The notes: generated by a model not told the origin, from the letters alone. A stretch of 64,000 nucleotides of DNA from 66-474 sp035281745 (GCA_035281745.1 DATEDI010000001.1:1-64000), one strand, 5' to 3'. Shown: positions 35,165 to 44,634, counted from the first letter of the stretch. A program made the numbers and translations.

Positions 35165-36492
35165 AAGGTGCTCGAATCATGCGAATGCCAAAAATTCTTT
35201 TTGCCTTGACCTTTGCGTCGCTTGCGGCGTTGTTTGCCACGCAGGCTGGCGCCCAGGGCCTGACGGTGCAGATTGTCAACGGCGTGCCCTCGGCGATTCC
35301 GATCACCGTGGTGCCGTTCGGCCAGCAAGGTTCCGGACCGGCGTCGCCCGTGGATATCGCGCAGATCGTCGGCATGGATCTCAATCGCTGCGGCAAATTC
35401 CGCACATTGCCGGGCAGCGAGGTGGTGGAATCGCCGACCACCGGTTCGCAGATAAAGTTCGCGACGTGGCAGCAGTTGAAGCAGGATTACATCGTGGTCG
35501 GCCGCACCACCTATGACGGTGGCTCGCTCAAGGCCGATTTCGAGCTGTGGGACGTCAACAAGCAGCAACAATTGCTGGGCCTGTCGATCACGGGGCAAGG
35601 CAGCGATTTGCGCCGCGTCGGGCATCAGATCGCCGATCAGATCTACCAGAAGATCATCGGCGTGCGCGGTGCGTTCGACACGCGCATTGCCTACGTGACC
35701 ATGGTGGGCCTGGGCGACAACGCGCAATACGCGCTGGTGGTGGCCGATTCCGATGGCTACAACCCGCAGACCGTGGTGCATTCGCATGAAGCACTGCTGT
35801 CGCCGGCGTGGTCGCCGAACGGCCAGGAATTGGCCTACGTGTCGTTCGAAAGCGGCAATTCCGCGATCTATATCCAGAACATCGCCACCGGTTCGCGCCG
35901 CGTGGTTTCCGGCCGGGCCGGCATCAACGGCGCGCCGCGCTTCGCGCCGGATGGCAAGCGCCTGGCGGTGAGCCTGTCGTTCCAGGGCAATCCGGAAATC
36001 TACACGATGGATCTCGCCACCGGTGCGCTGACACGGTTGACCCACAATCTCGCGATCGACACCGAGCCGCGCTGGACGCCCGACGGCGCCAATGTGGTGT
36101 TCACGTCGGACCGTTCCGGCAAGCCGCAGTTGTACGAAATTCCGGCCTCCGGCGGCTCGCCGCAGCGCATCACTTTTCAGGGCCAATACAACGCCAACGC
36201 GTCGATCAGCTACGACGGAAAGAAGATTGCGATGGTGCAAGGCAACGGGAACGTGTATCGTATAGCAGTGATGGATCGCTCCCTAGGCGGTCAGGAGACA
36301 TTCGTTTCCCCGGGCAATCTGGACGACGCGCCAAGCTGGGCACCCAACGCCAGCATGCTCCTCTACGCAGCCAACGAAGGCCCTCGCGGCGTCCTGTACG
36401 CTGTTTCGGCCGACGGGCGCGTACGTCAGCGGCTGGTGCTGGGCGACGGCGACGTGCGCGAACCAGCTTGGGGGCCGTATCGGAATCCTTGA
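35161..36492 (+). CDS. tolB: TolB, periplasmic beta-propeller
   Basis: 443 aa: signal peptide (cleavage near AGAQG, about residue 37 from ATG 35161; an alternative ATG at 35179 gives a shorter leader), an N-terminal alpha/beta domain and a six-bladed propeller with WSPNGQELAYVS and FAPDGKRLAVS repeats. It couples TolA to Pal. Translationally linked to tolA. Confidence 0.97.
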   Translation: MKGARIMRMPKILFALTFASLAALFATQAGAQGLTVQIVNGVPSAIPITVVPFGQQGSGPASPVDIAQIVGMDLNRCGKFRTLPGSEVVESPTTGSQIKFATWQQLKQDYIVVGRTTYDGGSLKADFELWDVNKQQQLLGLSITGQGSDLRRVGHQIADQIYQKIIGVRGAFDTRIAYVTMVGLGDNAQYALVVADSDGYNPQTVVHSHEALLSPAWSPNGQELAYVSFESGNSAIYIQNIATGSRRVVSGRAGINGAPRFAPDGKRLAVSLSFQGNPEIYTMDLATGALTRLTHNLAIDTEPRWTPDGANVVFTSDRSGKPQLYEIPASGGSPQRITFQGQYNANASISYDGKKIAMVQGNGNVYRIAVMDRSLGGQETFVSPGNLDDAPSWAPNASMLLYAANEGPRGVLYAVSADGRVRQRLVLGDGDVREPAWGPYRNP

Positions 36493-36580
36493 CGCCGCCT
36501 TGATCGAAAGGATGCTTCAATTCAACATGTTGTACCCACCACTCACTCACTCACTCGTTCAAAAAAAGGATGGATTCGCC

Positions 36581-37090
36581 ATGAACGCAACCGTTCGCGT
36601 CTCCGTAGTTGCATTGTTTTGCCTGGCCGCTGCGGCCTGTGCAAAGAAGCAGGAAGTCAAGCCGCAAGCTCCGCCGGAAGCCCCGACCACCACCACCGCG
36701 CCGACCAATACCGAAGGCGCGTTCACGCCGGCCGATCTGCAATCCAACGCCTGCCTGCGTACCCGCGTGATCTACTTCGATTTCGACAAGAGCGACATCC
36801 AGTCGCAGTTCGACAACATCGTCGCCTGCCACGCGAAGTACCTGCGCGACCGCCCGATGGCGCGCATGACGATCGAAGGCAACACCGACGAACGCGGCAC
36901 CCGCGAGTACAACCTCGGGCTCGGCGAACGCCGTGGCAACGCGCTTGCGAGCGCGCTGGAAGCCGCCGGTGCCTCGGCCGACCAGATCAAGGTCGTGAGC
37001 TATGGCGAGGAACGCCCGGTGTGCCGTGAGCACGGCGAGAGCTGCTGGCACCAGAACCGTCGCGACAACATCGTCTACACCACCGAGTGA
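36581..37090 (+). CDS. pal: Pal, peptidoglycan-associated lipoprotein
   Basis: 169 aa outer-membrane lipoprotein. The signal peptide ends with acylated Cys20 (CLAAAACAKK). An OmpA-like domain (about 65-165) has the peptidoglycan-binding stretch EGNTDERGTREYNLGLGERR. Start ATG 36581 has AAAGGA ten bases upstream; a longer reading lacks a signal peptide at its N-terminus. Its stop overlaps the cpoB GTG. Confidence 0.96.
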   Translation: MNATVRVSVVALFCLAAAACAKKQEVKPQAPPEAPTTTTAPTNTEGAFTPADLQSNACLRTRVIYFDFDKSDIQSQFDNIVACHAKYLRDRPMARMTIEGNTDERGTREYNLGLGERRGNALASALEAAGASADQIKVVSYGEERPVCREHGESCWHQNRRDNIVYTTE

Positions 37091-37905
37091 TCGGTGTGTT
37101 CGACGCACGCAAGTCGCGCACGTTCGTAATGATCATGGCCGCTTCGGCGGCCATGATCGTTGCGGGGGCGGGCATTTCCACCGCGTCGGCGCAGGACGCA
37201 TATCCGGATTCCTCGGTCGCGCCCCCGCCGTCGAACAGTCTCGCGCTGGTCAACCAGATCCAGGCAATGCGCGACCAGATGCAGCAGATGCAGGGCCAGA
37301 TCGAGGAACTGCAGCACCAGCTCCGGCAGTTTCAGCAGACCGGCAAGGATCAGTACATCGATCTGGATTCGCGCGTCGGCAAGCTGGAACACGCGCAGCC
37401 TGCGACTTCGGCTTCATCAGCCGCGCCCGTCGTCTCCGCGGCGGCTGTGCCAGCGGCACCCGCACCGCCGAGCACATCTTCACCGGCGAAACCGGCTTCT
37501 CCCGCTGATCAGGCGGCCGCGCAAGCCGATTTCGATGCCGCATTCAAATCGCTGCGCGCCGGCAATTACGTCGATTCCGCGCGCGGCTTCCGCGCCTTCA
37601 TCGACAAGTATCCGGACAGCACGCTGGCGCCGAACGCGTATTACTGGCTGGGCAGTTCGTACCAGGTCACCCAGAACTACAAGCCCGCGCTGACCGCATT
37701 CGAGACCTTGCTGCGGAAGTATCCGGATGACTCCAAGGCTGCGGAGGCGCAACTCCGCGTTGCCGACTGCGAGATCGCGCTGAAGGATTTTGCCGCCGCG
37801 CGCACCACGCTGCAGGCGGTAATCAAGGCGCATCCCGGCACGCCGCTGGAAAAGCGCGCGCGCGACCGGATGAACGACATTCCGCCGTCCGCGGGTACGA
37901 AGTGA
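37087..37905 (+). CDS. cpoB: CpoB (YbgF), Tol-Pal/PBP1B coordinator
   Basis: 272 aa periplasmic protein that coordinates peptidoglycan synthesis with Tol-driven constriction. Signal peptide (to about residue 36), N-terminal coiled coil (IQAMRDQMQQMQGQIEELQ, about 57-90), an Ala/Pro/Ser linker, and three TPRs (about 150-260, YYWLGSSYQVTQNYKPAL). GTG start overlapping the pal stop. Confidence 0.94.
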   Translation: MIGVFDARKSRTFVMIMAASAAMIVAGAGISTASAQDAYPDSSVAPPPSNSLALVNQIQAMRDQMQQMQGQIEELQHQLRQFQQTGKDQYIDLDSRVGKLEHAQPATSASSAAPVVSAAAVPAAPAPPSTSSPAKPASPADQAAAQADFDAAFKSLRAGNYVDSARGFRAFIDKYPDSTLAPNAYYWLGSSYQVTQNYKPALTAFETLLRKYPDDSKAAEAQLRVADCEIALKDFAAARTTLQAVIKAHPGTPLEKRARDRMNDIPPSAGTK

Positions 37906-37915
37906 CCCATTCGCG

Positions 37916-38620
37916 ATGATGGCGGCGCGTTCCGCGGCACCGGCGGTGGTGCTGGTTTCCGGCGGCATGGATTCGGCTGTCACGCTCGCGATGGCGCACG
38001 CGCAAGGTTTCGCCTGTCACGCCCTTTCGGTGGCCTACGGCCAGCGCCATGTATCGGAACTCGCCGCCGCCGCGCGTGTTGCCGCGATGCTGGGTGCCGT
38101 CGAGCACAAGACCGTTTCCGTGGATTTGCGCAGCATTGGCGGATCGGCGCTGACCGCCGACATCGCGGTGCCCGAACACGTCGATGCGCACGGCGAGAAC
38201 GACATACCGGTCACCTACGTGCCGGCGCGCAACACCATCATGTTGTCCATCGCGCTGGGCTGGGCGGAAACGATGGGCGCGAATGACATCTTCTGCGGCG
38301 TCAACGCGGTCGATTATTCGGGCTACCCCGACTGCCGGCCGGCCTTCATCGACGCCTTCGAGCGGCTCGCCACCCTTGCCACCAAGGCCGGCGTCGAAGG
38401 CCATGCGCTACGCGTGCACGCGCCGCTGATCAATCTTTCGAAAGCGGAAATCGTGCGCGAAGGCATGCGTCTGGGCGTCGACTTCTCGGCGACCGTTTCG
38501 TGCTATCGCGCCGATGTGGGGGGCCGCGGCTGCGGACACTGCGATGCCTGCGTGTTGCGCGCGCGCGGTTTTGCGGATGCGGGTGTGGCCGATCCCACGC
38601 ACTACGTTCCGGCGGCGTGA
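37916..38620 (+). CDS. queC: QueC, 7-cyano-7-deazaguanine synthase
   Basis: Makes preQ0 from CDG in the queuosine pathway using ATP. 234 aa with PP-loop SGGMDS (15-20) and zinc-binding cysteines in CYRADVGGRGCGHCDACVLR near 190-209. Only 10 bp after cpoB. In many relatives queE sits between cpoB and queC; it is absent here. Confidence 0.96.
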   Translation: MMAARSAAPAVVLVSGGMDSAVTLAMAHAQGFACHALSVAYGQRHVSELAAAARVAAMLGAVEHKTVSVDLRSIGGSALTADIAVPEHVDAHGENDIPVTYVPARNTIMLSIALGWAETMGANDIFCGVNAVDYSGYPDCRPAFIDAFERLATLATKAGVEGHALRVHAPLINLSKAEIVREGMRLGVDFSATVSCYRADVGGRGCGHCDACVLRARGFADAGVADPTHYVPAA

Positions 38621-38740
38621 CACGTTAGAATGCGCGGCTCGCGGCTCGCGTTTCGATGATTCATCGCGGCCTTTCCCTCCCTCCCGCAGGCGGAAGAGGA
38701 GTGATCGTCGCGCTGCGCGATGCGATGTTTGATTGAAGCG

Positions 38741-38815
38741 GGGCCGTTAGCTCAGCGGTAGAGCAGTGGACTTTTAATCCATTGGTCGATGGTTCGATCC
38801 CATCACGGCCCACCA
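38741..38815 (+). tRNA. tRNA-Lys (TTT anticodon)
   Basis: 75-nt cloverleaf with encoded CCA. Acceptor GGGCCGT pairs with ACGGCCC; D-arm GCTCAGCGGTAGAGC; anticodon loop CTTTTAA (anticodon TTT); T-loop TTCGATC. A TAGAAT box lies 110 bp upstream at 38626-38631, too far for a typical tRNA promoter unless a longer precursor is made. Confidence 0.97.
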
Positions 38816-39048
38816 ATCAAATCAATGATGTGCGTCCTCCTCATCGCACGGCGTCCGCGAGTGCAACCGTGTGGTTGCCACATGGCTGCCATTCGCAACT
38901 GCGCTTGCCTGTATCGCGACATGATCGATTTCGCCGAGACGCGCTGGCGCGAAAGGGGCGGGTGCCACCACGCGCCGTTGACATTCGCAGCTTTACGCTT
39001 GTGCAACCATCGGGCGCAGTCTGTTCCCTCACCAGCGAGGTCTTTCAC

Positions 39049-39621
39049 ATGACTACATACAAGGTGGGGTACTTCGTCGGCAGTCTCGCCAAGGCTTCGA
39101 TCAATCGGAAGCTGTCGAAGGCATTGGTCAACATTGCGCCACCGGGACTGGACATGGTCGAGATCCCGTTCAAGGATCTGCCGCTTTACAGCTACGACTA
39201 CGACGCCGATTACCCGCCCGTCGCCCGCGCCTTCAAGCAGGCGATCGCCGACGTCGATGCGGTGTTGTTCGTCACGCCCGAATACAACCGCTCGATTCCG
39301 GGCGCCCTGAAGAACGCGATCGACTGGGCGAGCCGCCCCTGGGGCAAGAACTCCTTCACACGCAAGCCCTCGGCGATCATCGGCACTTCGCCCGGTTCGA
39401 TCGGAACCGCGGTCGCGCAACAGAGCCTGCGCAGCGTGCTCTGCTTCTGCAACTCGCCGCTGATGAACACCCTCGAGGCCTACGTCCAGTTCACGCCGAA
39501 CCTGATCACCGACGACGGCCAGGTCACCAACGATTCGACCGCCGAGTTCCTGCGCAACTACATGGCCGAATTCCATGCTTTCATCGTGCGGGTAGAGCGG
39601 GCCTATCAAGAGCATGCGTGA
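39049..39621 (+). CDS. NADPH-dependent FMN reductase
   Basis: 190 aa flavodoxin-fold reductase of the ChrR/SsuE/azoreductase group, which reduces quinones, metals or azo compounds. GSLAKASINRKLSKAL forms the FMN phosphate loop (about 10-25); TPEYNRSIPGALKNAIDW (about 76-93) is the flavin-binding signature. GAGGT stands eight bases before ATG 39049, the chosen start. About 230 bp of apparently non-coding DNA separates it from tRNA-Lys, including a good -35 TTGACA at 38979 but no matching -10. Confidence 0.9.
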   Translation: MTTYKVGYFVGSLAKASINRKLSKALVNIAPPGLDMVEIPFKDLPLYSYDYDADYPPVARAFKQAIADVDAVLFVTPEYNRSIPGALKNAIDWASRPWGKNSFTRKPSAIIGTSPGSIGTAVAQQSLRSVLCFCNSPLMNTLEAYVQFTPNLITDDGQVTNDSTAEFLRNYMAEFHAFIVRVERAYQEHA

Positions 39622-39708
39622 GTCGAACAACGGTCGAAAGCGAATGGCGCGGACGCGACTTCGTCGGCAACAATGCGGCGAAGTCGATCAGCGCACGGGT
39701 GCTGACGC

Positions 39709-41304
39709 TCACGCGCGGTAGTAATCCCGCATCGGGTAATGACGCGCGTACAGCGCGAACACCAGCGCCGCCAACGCGGCGAAGCCGGCGAAGAAGAACA
39801 TCAGGAAGGCCGTTTCCTCGAGCCCGGTCGCGGCGACCCAGCCGGTGACGGTGTCGTTGCGGATGCCGGCGTTGGCCAGCAGCACCCACAGGTTGCCGAA
39901 CGTCACCGACAGCATCCAGAAGCTCATGATCGAGCCCTTCATCGACGGCGGCGCCTGGCTGTAGGCGAATTCCAGCCCGGTCGCGGAGACCAGCACTTCG
40001 CCCAGCGTCAGCAACGCGTACGGCAGGATCTGCCACGCGATCGAAACCACGCTGCCGCCATCGAGCGCGAGCTGCAAGGTGCCGGCGGCCACCCATGCGA
40101 GCGCCGACAGCGCGATGCCCGCGCCCATCCTGCGCAGCGTGGTGGGTTCAATGCCCATGCGCCGCATCAGCGGGAACAGCACGAGGTTGTTGAACGGGAT
40201 CAGTAGCAACACCAGCATCGGATTCAGCGCCTGCATCTGCGCTTCGTGGAACCACGCGGGTTTGGCCATTTCGGCGCCCTGCAGCACCCAGGTCGAAGCC
40301 TTCTGGTCGAACAGCGACCAGAACGGCGTCACCAAGGCGAACACCACCAATACGCGAAGGACGCCACGCACGCCGTCGACAGCCTCGTCCGGATGCCTGC
40401 CGCGCGCGCGGTCCAACTGCAGCGCGGTGCCGATGCCGCCGAATGCCAGCAGCGCGCCGAGCGCGAGGCAGGCGCCGATCACGAATCCGAGTTGGGGAAT
40501 CATTGCCAGCGCCGCCACGGCCACGGCAAGGCCCGATGCCGCGATCCACAATCCCGGCCGCGCCTGACCGTGATCATGCGCCAGCAGTGCGGTGCGTGCG
40601 ACGCGCAGCAGCGAGTGCGGATTCGGCGGCGTGGGCGGCAGCCGCACGTAGCGATGGCGTCCGAGCCAGAACACCACCAATGCGATCGCCATCAACGCGC
40701 CTGGAATGCCGAACGCGACGGCGGGTCCGAGATCGCGCAGGAACAGCGGCATCAGCAAGGACGCGAAGAACGAACCGAAATTGATGATCCAGTAGAAGCC
40801 GTCGTAGACGAGCTTCGCGCGATGCTTGTTGCTGGAATCGAACTGGTCGCCGACGAACGCCGACACCAACGGTTTGATGCCGCCGGAACCGAGCGCGATC
40901 AGGAACAAGCCGGTGTAGAAGCCGGTGCGATTGCCCTCGAACAGCGCGAGGCAGGCATGCCCGATCACGTAAACCACCGACAGCCATAACACCGTCTGGT
41001 ACTTGCCGAAGAACCGATCCGCGATCCAGCCGCCCAGCAGCGGGAAGAAGTACACGCCGATCACGAAGGTGTGGAAAACGTCCTTGGCGGCCAGCGCGCG
41101 TTCGTCCGTTGGGAGGAACACCAGCAACGTCGACACCAGGAACGGCGTCAGGATGTTGCGCATCCCGTAGAAACTGAAGCGCTCGCATCCCTCGGTGGCA
41201 ATGATGTAAGGGATCTGGCGAGGCAGTGCTGCGGACGCTGGAGCAGCGGCGGTGGCGGCGGTCGTCGTCATCGTCGTGGAATTGGAAACGGGGAAGCCGA
41301 GCAT
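39709..41304 (-). CDS. POT-family peptide/proton symporter
   Basis: 531 aa major-facilitator protein of the PTR2/POT family, importing di- and tripeptides. The first PTR2 signature region is ATEGCERFSFYGMRNIL (about 36-52, containing the ExxERFxYY-like motif). The second is DGFYWIINFGSFFASLL. It has an extra pair of helices, as in bacterial POTs (14 segments). An ATG at 41271 (MTTTAATAAAP) is an alternative start; neither has a good ribosome site. Confidence 0.92.
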   Translation of the reverse strand: MLGFPVSNSTTMTTTAATAAAPASAALPRQIPYIIATEGCERFSFYGMRNILTPFLVSTLLVFLPTDERALAAKDVFHTFVIGVYFFPLLGGWIADRFFGKYQTVLWLSVVYVIGHACLALFEGNRTGFYTGLFLIALGSGGIKPLVSAFVGDQFDSSNKHRAKLVYDGFYWIINFGSFFASLLMPLFLRDLGPAVAFGIPGALMAIALVVFWLGRHRYVRLPPTPPNPHSLLRVARTALLAHDHGQARPGLWIAASGLAVAVAALAMIPQLGFVIGACLALGALLAFGGIGTALQLDRARGRHPDEAVDGVRGVLRVLVVFALVTPFWSLFDQKASTWVLQGAEMAKPAWFHEAQMQALNPMLVLLLIPFNNLVLFPLMRRMGIEPTTLRRMGAGIALSALAWVAAGTLQLALDGGSVVSIAWQILPYALLTLGEVLVSATGLEFAYSQAPPSMKGSIMSFWMLSVTFGNLWVLLANAGIRNDTVTGWVAATGLEETAFLMFFFAGFAALAALVFALYARHYPMRDYYRA

Positions 41305-41456
41305 AGTGCTTTTGCGCCCTCCCGTCCGGGCGTGAACCGGTCATTCGCGCGGCGTGCCCGTTGTGCTCCATTAACCCCGCTGCAGCATCTGCGGTTTAGG
41401 ATAGGGCTTTGCAGCGGAGCACCCAGATGAATATCACGGAAGAAGGAAGGACAACC

Positions 41457-41690
41457 ATGCAGAACGGAGCGGAAGCCATGTCAAGCGCAAAGGAACACAT
41501 GCGGCACGGCGCCAATGTTGTCGCCGACCAAGGTCAGGAGATGGCGAGCAAGGCTTGGCGGGGCGCGCAACGCGCCGGCGACCAGGTCAGCGGTTTCGTG
41601 CATCGCCGGCCGGTGGAAACCGCGCTGTTGAGTGCGGCCGCGGCATGCCTGATCACGGGCTTGGCATTCTGGGCCACGCGTCCCGATTGA
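41457..41690 (+). CDS. ElaB/DUF883-like small membrane protein
   Basis: 77 aa: an amphipathic helical N-terminal part (MSSAKEHMRHGANVVADQG), then a C-terminal membrane helix (ALLSAAAACLITGLAFWATR) preceded by HRRPVET. This is the layout of the ElaB/YqjD ribosome-hibernation-associated group. The family link is by layout, not close identity. GGAAGG sits six bases before ATG 41457, which selects this start over an upstream one. Confidence 0.7.
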   Translation: MQNGAEAMSSAKEHMRHGANVVADQGQEMASKAWRGAQRAGDQVSGFVHRRPVETALLSAAAACLITGLAFWATRPD

Positions 41691-41697
41691 CCAGCCG

Positions 41698-42435
41698 TCA
41701 GTCGCCGCCTGACCGGAATCGCTTCACCACCACCGGCACCAGCGCCAGTAACCCCAACCCGACCAGCGGCAGCCAGATGTGCGGTTCCGTGATCAGGTTG
41801 GGGGTCAGGCCTTGGCCTTCGGCGATGGATTGACTGAGGCCGGCACCGATCGCGGTTTCGAACACCAGCATGATCACGCCGCCGAGCGCGGTCGCGAGGG
41901 TGAACAACCATACCGGGCAACGCAGCCATGCCAGTGCCACCGTGATGCCGCCGAACGGAAACAGCGGCACCAGGCGCAGGAACAGGGTGTACGAGACCGG
42001 ATTGGTCTGATAGCCCTGTCGCACGCGTTCCACGAATTTCGGCGGCGGCCGTTTGCCCGCGCCGAAGGCGTGTCGTGCGGCATAGAACAGCATCAGCGAG
42101 CCGAGCAACTCGCCCACCAGCGACAGTCCGATTGCGGGACCCATTCCGAACAGCATCCCCCCGGCGATGATGATGAACAGCGGGCCGGGCAGTGCGGTCG
42201 CGATCGAGATCGTCAGCACCGCCACGTACACCACGTAGGTCAGCACGGGACGTGCCGCGATCTCACGCGACCAGTTTGCCTGCTCGGCCATGATGTGGTG
42301 CGGGGAAAGTTGCTCCAGCATGCCGCTCGCGCCCACCGCCACCCCGATCGCAATCAGGATCACCAGCGGGATGAATGCGCGCAATCGGCTCATGGCTCGG
42401 GGGCGAACGAAATGACGGAAGAATAGCCGGTCCAT
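41698..42435 (-). CDS. TVP38/TMEM64 (VTT domain) membrane protein
   Basis: 245 aa with about six membrane segments. The VTT core includes ALPGPLFIIIAGGMLFGMG, GSLMLFYAARHAFG and LFLRLVPLFPFGGITVAL. DedA/TVP38 relatives act as lipid-carrier flippases or in membrane homeostasis; substrate unknown here. MSRLRAFIPL (42393) could be the true start. Confidence 0.87.
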   Translation of the reverse strand: MDRLFFRHFVRPRAMSRLRAFIPLVILIAIGVAVGASGMLEQLSPHHIMAEQANWSREIAARPVLTYVVYVAVLTISIATALPGPLFIIIAGGMLFGMGPAIGLSLVGELLGSLMLFYAARHAFGAGKRPPPKFVERVRQGYQTNPVSYTLFLRLVPLFPFGGITVALAWLRCPVWLFTLATALGGVIMLVFETAIGAGLSQSIAEGQGLTPNLITEPHIWLPLVGLGLLALVPVVVKRFRSGGD

Positions 42436-42478
42436 GACAGCGCCATGTGGCCTTGGGCCATGTCTGATCTACGTCAAT

Positions 42479-43051
42479 TCAGTAGCGCGCGCCACCCCTT
42501 GCCGCATACAGGCGAAGAACATCGCGAGCGGCTTCGCGCCTGAGATCGCGCTGCACCCGGATACCGCGGCGTGCCAGTTCACCCATCCAGTCCGACGGCA
42601 GCGGGCCTTCATCGAAGCCGGCAAGCGCTTCGGTGTCGTCAGTGCGCGCCGCGACCAGCAGTTCGTTGATGCCGGCCCACACGACCGCGCCGTAGCACTG
42701 ACAGCAAGGCTGCGAACTCGAGGCCAGTGTGTACCTGCCTCCGCTCTCGTCGAGACGCGCACGCCCCAGCTTCTGTTGTGCGCCGGCGAGCGCGACGATT
42801 TCCGCGTGCGCCAACGAGGACTTCAGCAACTCGACTCGATTGACGCCGACCGCGACGATTCTGCCAGCCCCGTCGAAGATGGCGGCGCCGAACGGGCCGC
42901 CCGTGGCATGTTCCACGTTCGACCGCGCAAGCTGAATTGCCAGCGCTATCCGCGCATCGGCGTCGCGGCAGGTCCGCGAGAAATCGACCGATTCCGCAAT
43001 CCATGCGGGCAGCGTTGGAATCTGATGATCCATTCCGCCATGCTCGTCCAT
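42479..43051 (-). CDS. Nucleoside/nucleobase deaminase-family protein
   Basis: 190 aa zinc deaminase of the cytidine/deoxycytidylate (guanine deaminase, TadA-like) fold. Zinc-site motifs HAE (His82, Glu84) and PCxxC as PCCQC (115-119) are intact, with an extra Cys inside the motif. GGPFGAAIFDGAGRIVAVG is the usual strand before them. The C-terminal 50 residues differ from TadA, so guanine deaminase or a related small-molecule enzyme is more likely. Confidence 0.85.
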   Translation of the reverse strand: MDEHGGMDHQIPTLPAWIAESVDFSRTCRDADARIALAIQLARSNVEHATGGPFGAAIFDGAGRIVAVGVNRVELLKSSLAHAEIVALAGAQQKLGRARLDESGGRYTLASSSQPCCQCYGAVVWAGINELLVAARTDDTEALAGFDEGPLPSDWMGELARRGIRVQRDLRREAARDVLRLYAARGGARY

Positions 43052-43164
43052 GGGCCCACGCTAGCACGGCCGACCTGAAAATTCGGCCAGTGGTTCGGGC
43101 TGTGCGTTTCACCACGGCGGTCATTCAAGGTGTGGTGGCGCAGCCATGACGTCAACCGGTGCTG

Positions 43165-43500
43165 TCAGGTCTCCAGCGCAGGCCGATTGAACGTGCCATC
43201 GACGACTTCGACGAAATTGCGCTCCTCTTTCAGGATGAAACGCTTTTCCTGCGCGAAGGCGAAATTCCGCCGTCCTTCGGCGTCCTCTCGCAAATGCTGC
43301 TGGTACGCCCCGTAAGCGGCGAGGTCGTCGAATCCGATCATTCCCCAGCCGACGTAATTGGTGCCCTGCCATGGCAGGAAATAACCGATCAGATCGCCGC
43401 CGCAGCGGGGAATGATCCTGCCCCAGTTTTCTGCGTAGGTCTTGAAGGCGTCGTGTTGGAATGGATCGATTTCGTAGCGGATGATGCAAACGATCTTCAT
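43165..43500 (-). CDS. NIPSNAP-family protein
   Basis: 111 aa from ATG 43500, which has a strong AGGAAGG six bases upstream. The ferredoxin-like NIPSNAP domain covers MKIVCIIRYEIDPFQHDAFK to the end, with WGMIGFDDLAAYGAYQQHL. The open frame continues upstream without a stop to 43716 and there encodes a Tat-like leader (TRRAFLGAGVAVAAAAIVGA), so a longer exported form starting at 43716 or 43662 is possible. Divergently transcribed from the ArsR gene, which may regulate it. Confidence 0.8.
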   Translation of the reverse strand: MKIVCIIRYEIDPFQHDAFKTYAENWGRIIPRCGGDLIGYFLPWQGTNYVGWGMIGFDDLAAYGAYQQHLREDAEGRRNFAFAQEKRFILKEERNFVEVVDGTFNRPALET

Positions 43501-43759
43501 GCGGTGCCTTCCTGCTTCGGGTTGTTGGGGGGTAGCGCGGCTTGCGGATGCCGGCAGTGCGCCGACAATCGCCGCGGCCGCTACGGCCACGCCGGCGCCG
43601 AGAAACGCCCGCCGCGTCACGTTGCGCGGCACTTCGTGTTTTTCCGGGTGCGATGCAGGCATGGGCTTGGACCGGTTCGGCTGAAGCGCGGGGCGGGCGC
43701 TGCCCGCGTGCAGCATGTTGCGCCTTGTGCCGCGCCGATACTTCGATTACCGTAAAAGC

Positions 43760-44452
43760 ATGGATGTCGGTGACGCCGATGCACGCCTCTCCGCCGTGGC
43801 CGCGGCCATCGCCGAGCCGGCAAGAACGCAGATGCTGTGCCGGTTGCTGGATGGCTGTGCCCGGACCAGCACGGAACTGGCGATTGTCGCGGGCGTGAGC
43901 CCCTCGACTGCGAGTGTCCACTTGGCCAGGCTGGCCGGGCAGAAACTGGTCAAGGTTACGCCACAGGGACGGCATCGCTACTACAGCCTCTGCGACGCGA
44001 ACGTGGCCGCAGCGATCGAAGCACTGATCCTGGTTGCGGGTGCGCCGCGCGAACCCTTCGAGCCCGTTACCCCAGATCCCTTGCGCAGCGCGCGCACGTG
44101 CTACGACCACATGGCCGGCAGGCTAGCCGTGGCGTTGCACGATGGCCTGTTCGAACTGCGCTGGCTGTCCCGATCGAATGCGAACGATTACGACGTGACG
44201 CGCAAAGGCACCGAAGGGTTTGCGGGGCTGGGCGTCGATGTGTCCGCGGCGCGTGCGACGCGGCGGCGCTTTGCCTGCGGATGCCTGGACTGGAGCGAGC
44301 GCCGCCCGCACCTTGCCGGTGCGCTTGGGGCGGCGTTGCTCGCGAGCGCGTTGCGTCGGGGCTGGATGATACGCGACCTCGACAGCCGGGCGCTTGCCGT
44401 CACCCGCAAGGGGCGAAGGGCTTTGCGCGAACGTTTCGGCGTCGAGGTCTGA
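43760..44452 (+). CDS. ArsR-family transcriptional regulator
   Basis: 230 aa from ATG 43760. Winged helix in the first 90 residues: MLCRLLDGCARTSTELAIVA, then VSPSTASVHLARLAGQKLVK and the wing QGRHRYYSL. A C-terminal extension (about 110-230) with several cysteines (FACGCLDWSERRPHLAG) is typical of the larger ArsR proteins found near monooxygenase and NIPSNAP genes. The ligand is unknown; the Cys pair could sense metal or redox. Confidence 0.88.
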   Translation: MDVGDADARLSAVAAAIAEPARTQMLCRLLDGCARTSTELAIVAGVSPSTASVHLARLAGQKLVKVTPQGRHRYYSLCDANVAAAIEALILVAGAPREPFEPVTPDPLRSARTCYDHMAGRLAVALHDGLFELRWLSRSNANDYDVTRKGTEGFAGLGVDVSAARATRRRFACGCLDWSERRPHLAGALGAALLASALRRGWMIRDLDSRALAVTRKGRRALRERFGVEV

Positions 44453-44469
44453 CGCGCGCGGGTCCGCGA

Positions 44470-44634
44470 TTACAACCGGCTGCGGCGCCCGAAAATCAGC
44501 GAAACGATGAACAGGATGATGAAGATGACGAACAGGACCTTCGCAATGCCGCCTGCCAGCCCGGCGACACCAAAGAACCCGAAGAAGCCCGCGACCAGCG
44601 CGATGATCAGAAAAACGATGGCGTAATAAAGCAT
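44470..44634 (-). CDS. DUF1328 small membrane protein
   Basis: 54 aa, two membrane helices (YYAIVFLIIALVAGFFGF and VLFVIFIILFIVSLIFG) around a GVAGLAGGIAK loop, the DUF1328/YtjA pattern. AAGGAGAG sits seven bases before ATG 44634. Family members are often induced by stress; function unknown. Confidence 0.9.
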   Translation of the reverse strand: MLYYAIVFLIIALVAGFFGFFGVAGLAGGIAKVLFVIFIILFIVSLIFGRRSRL

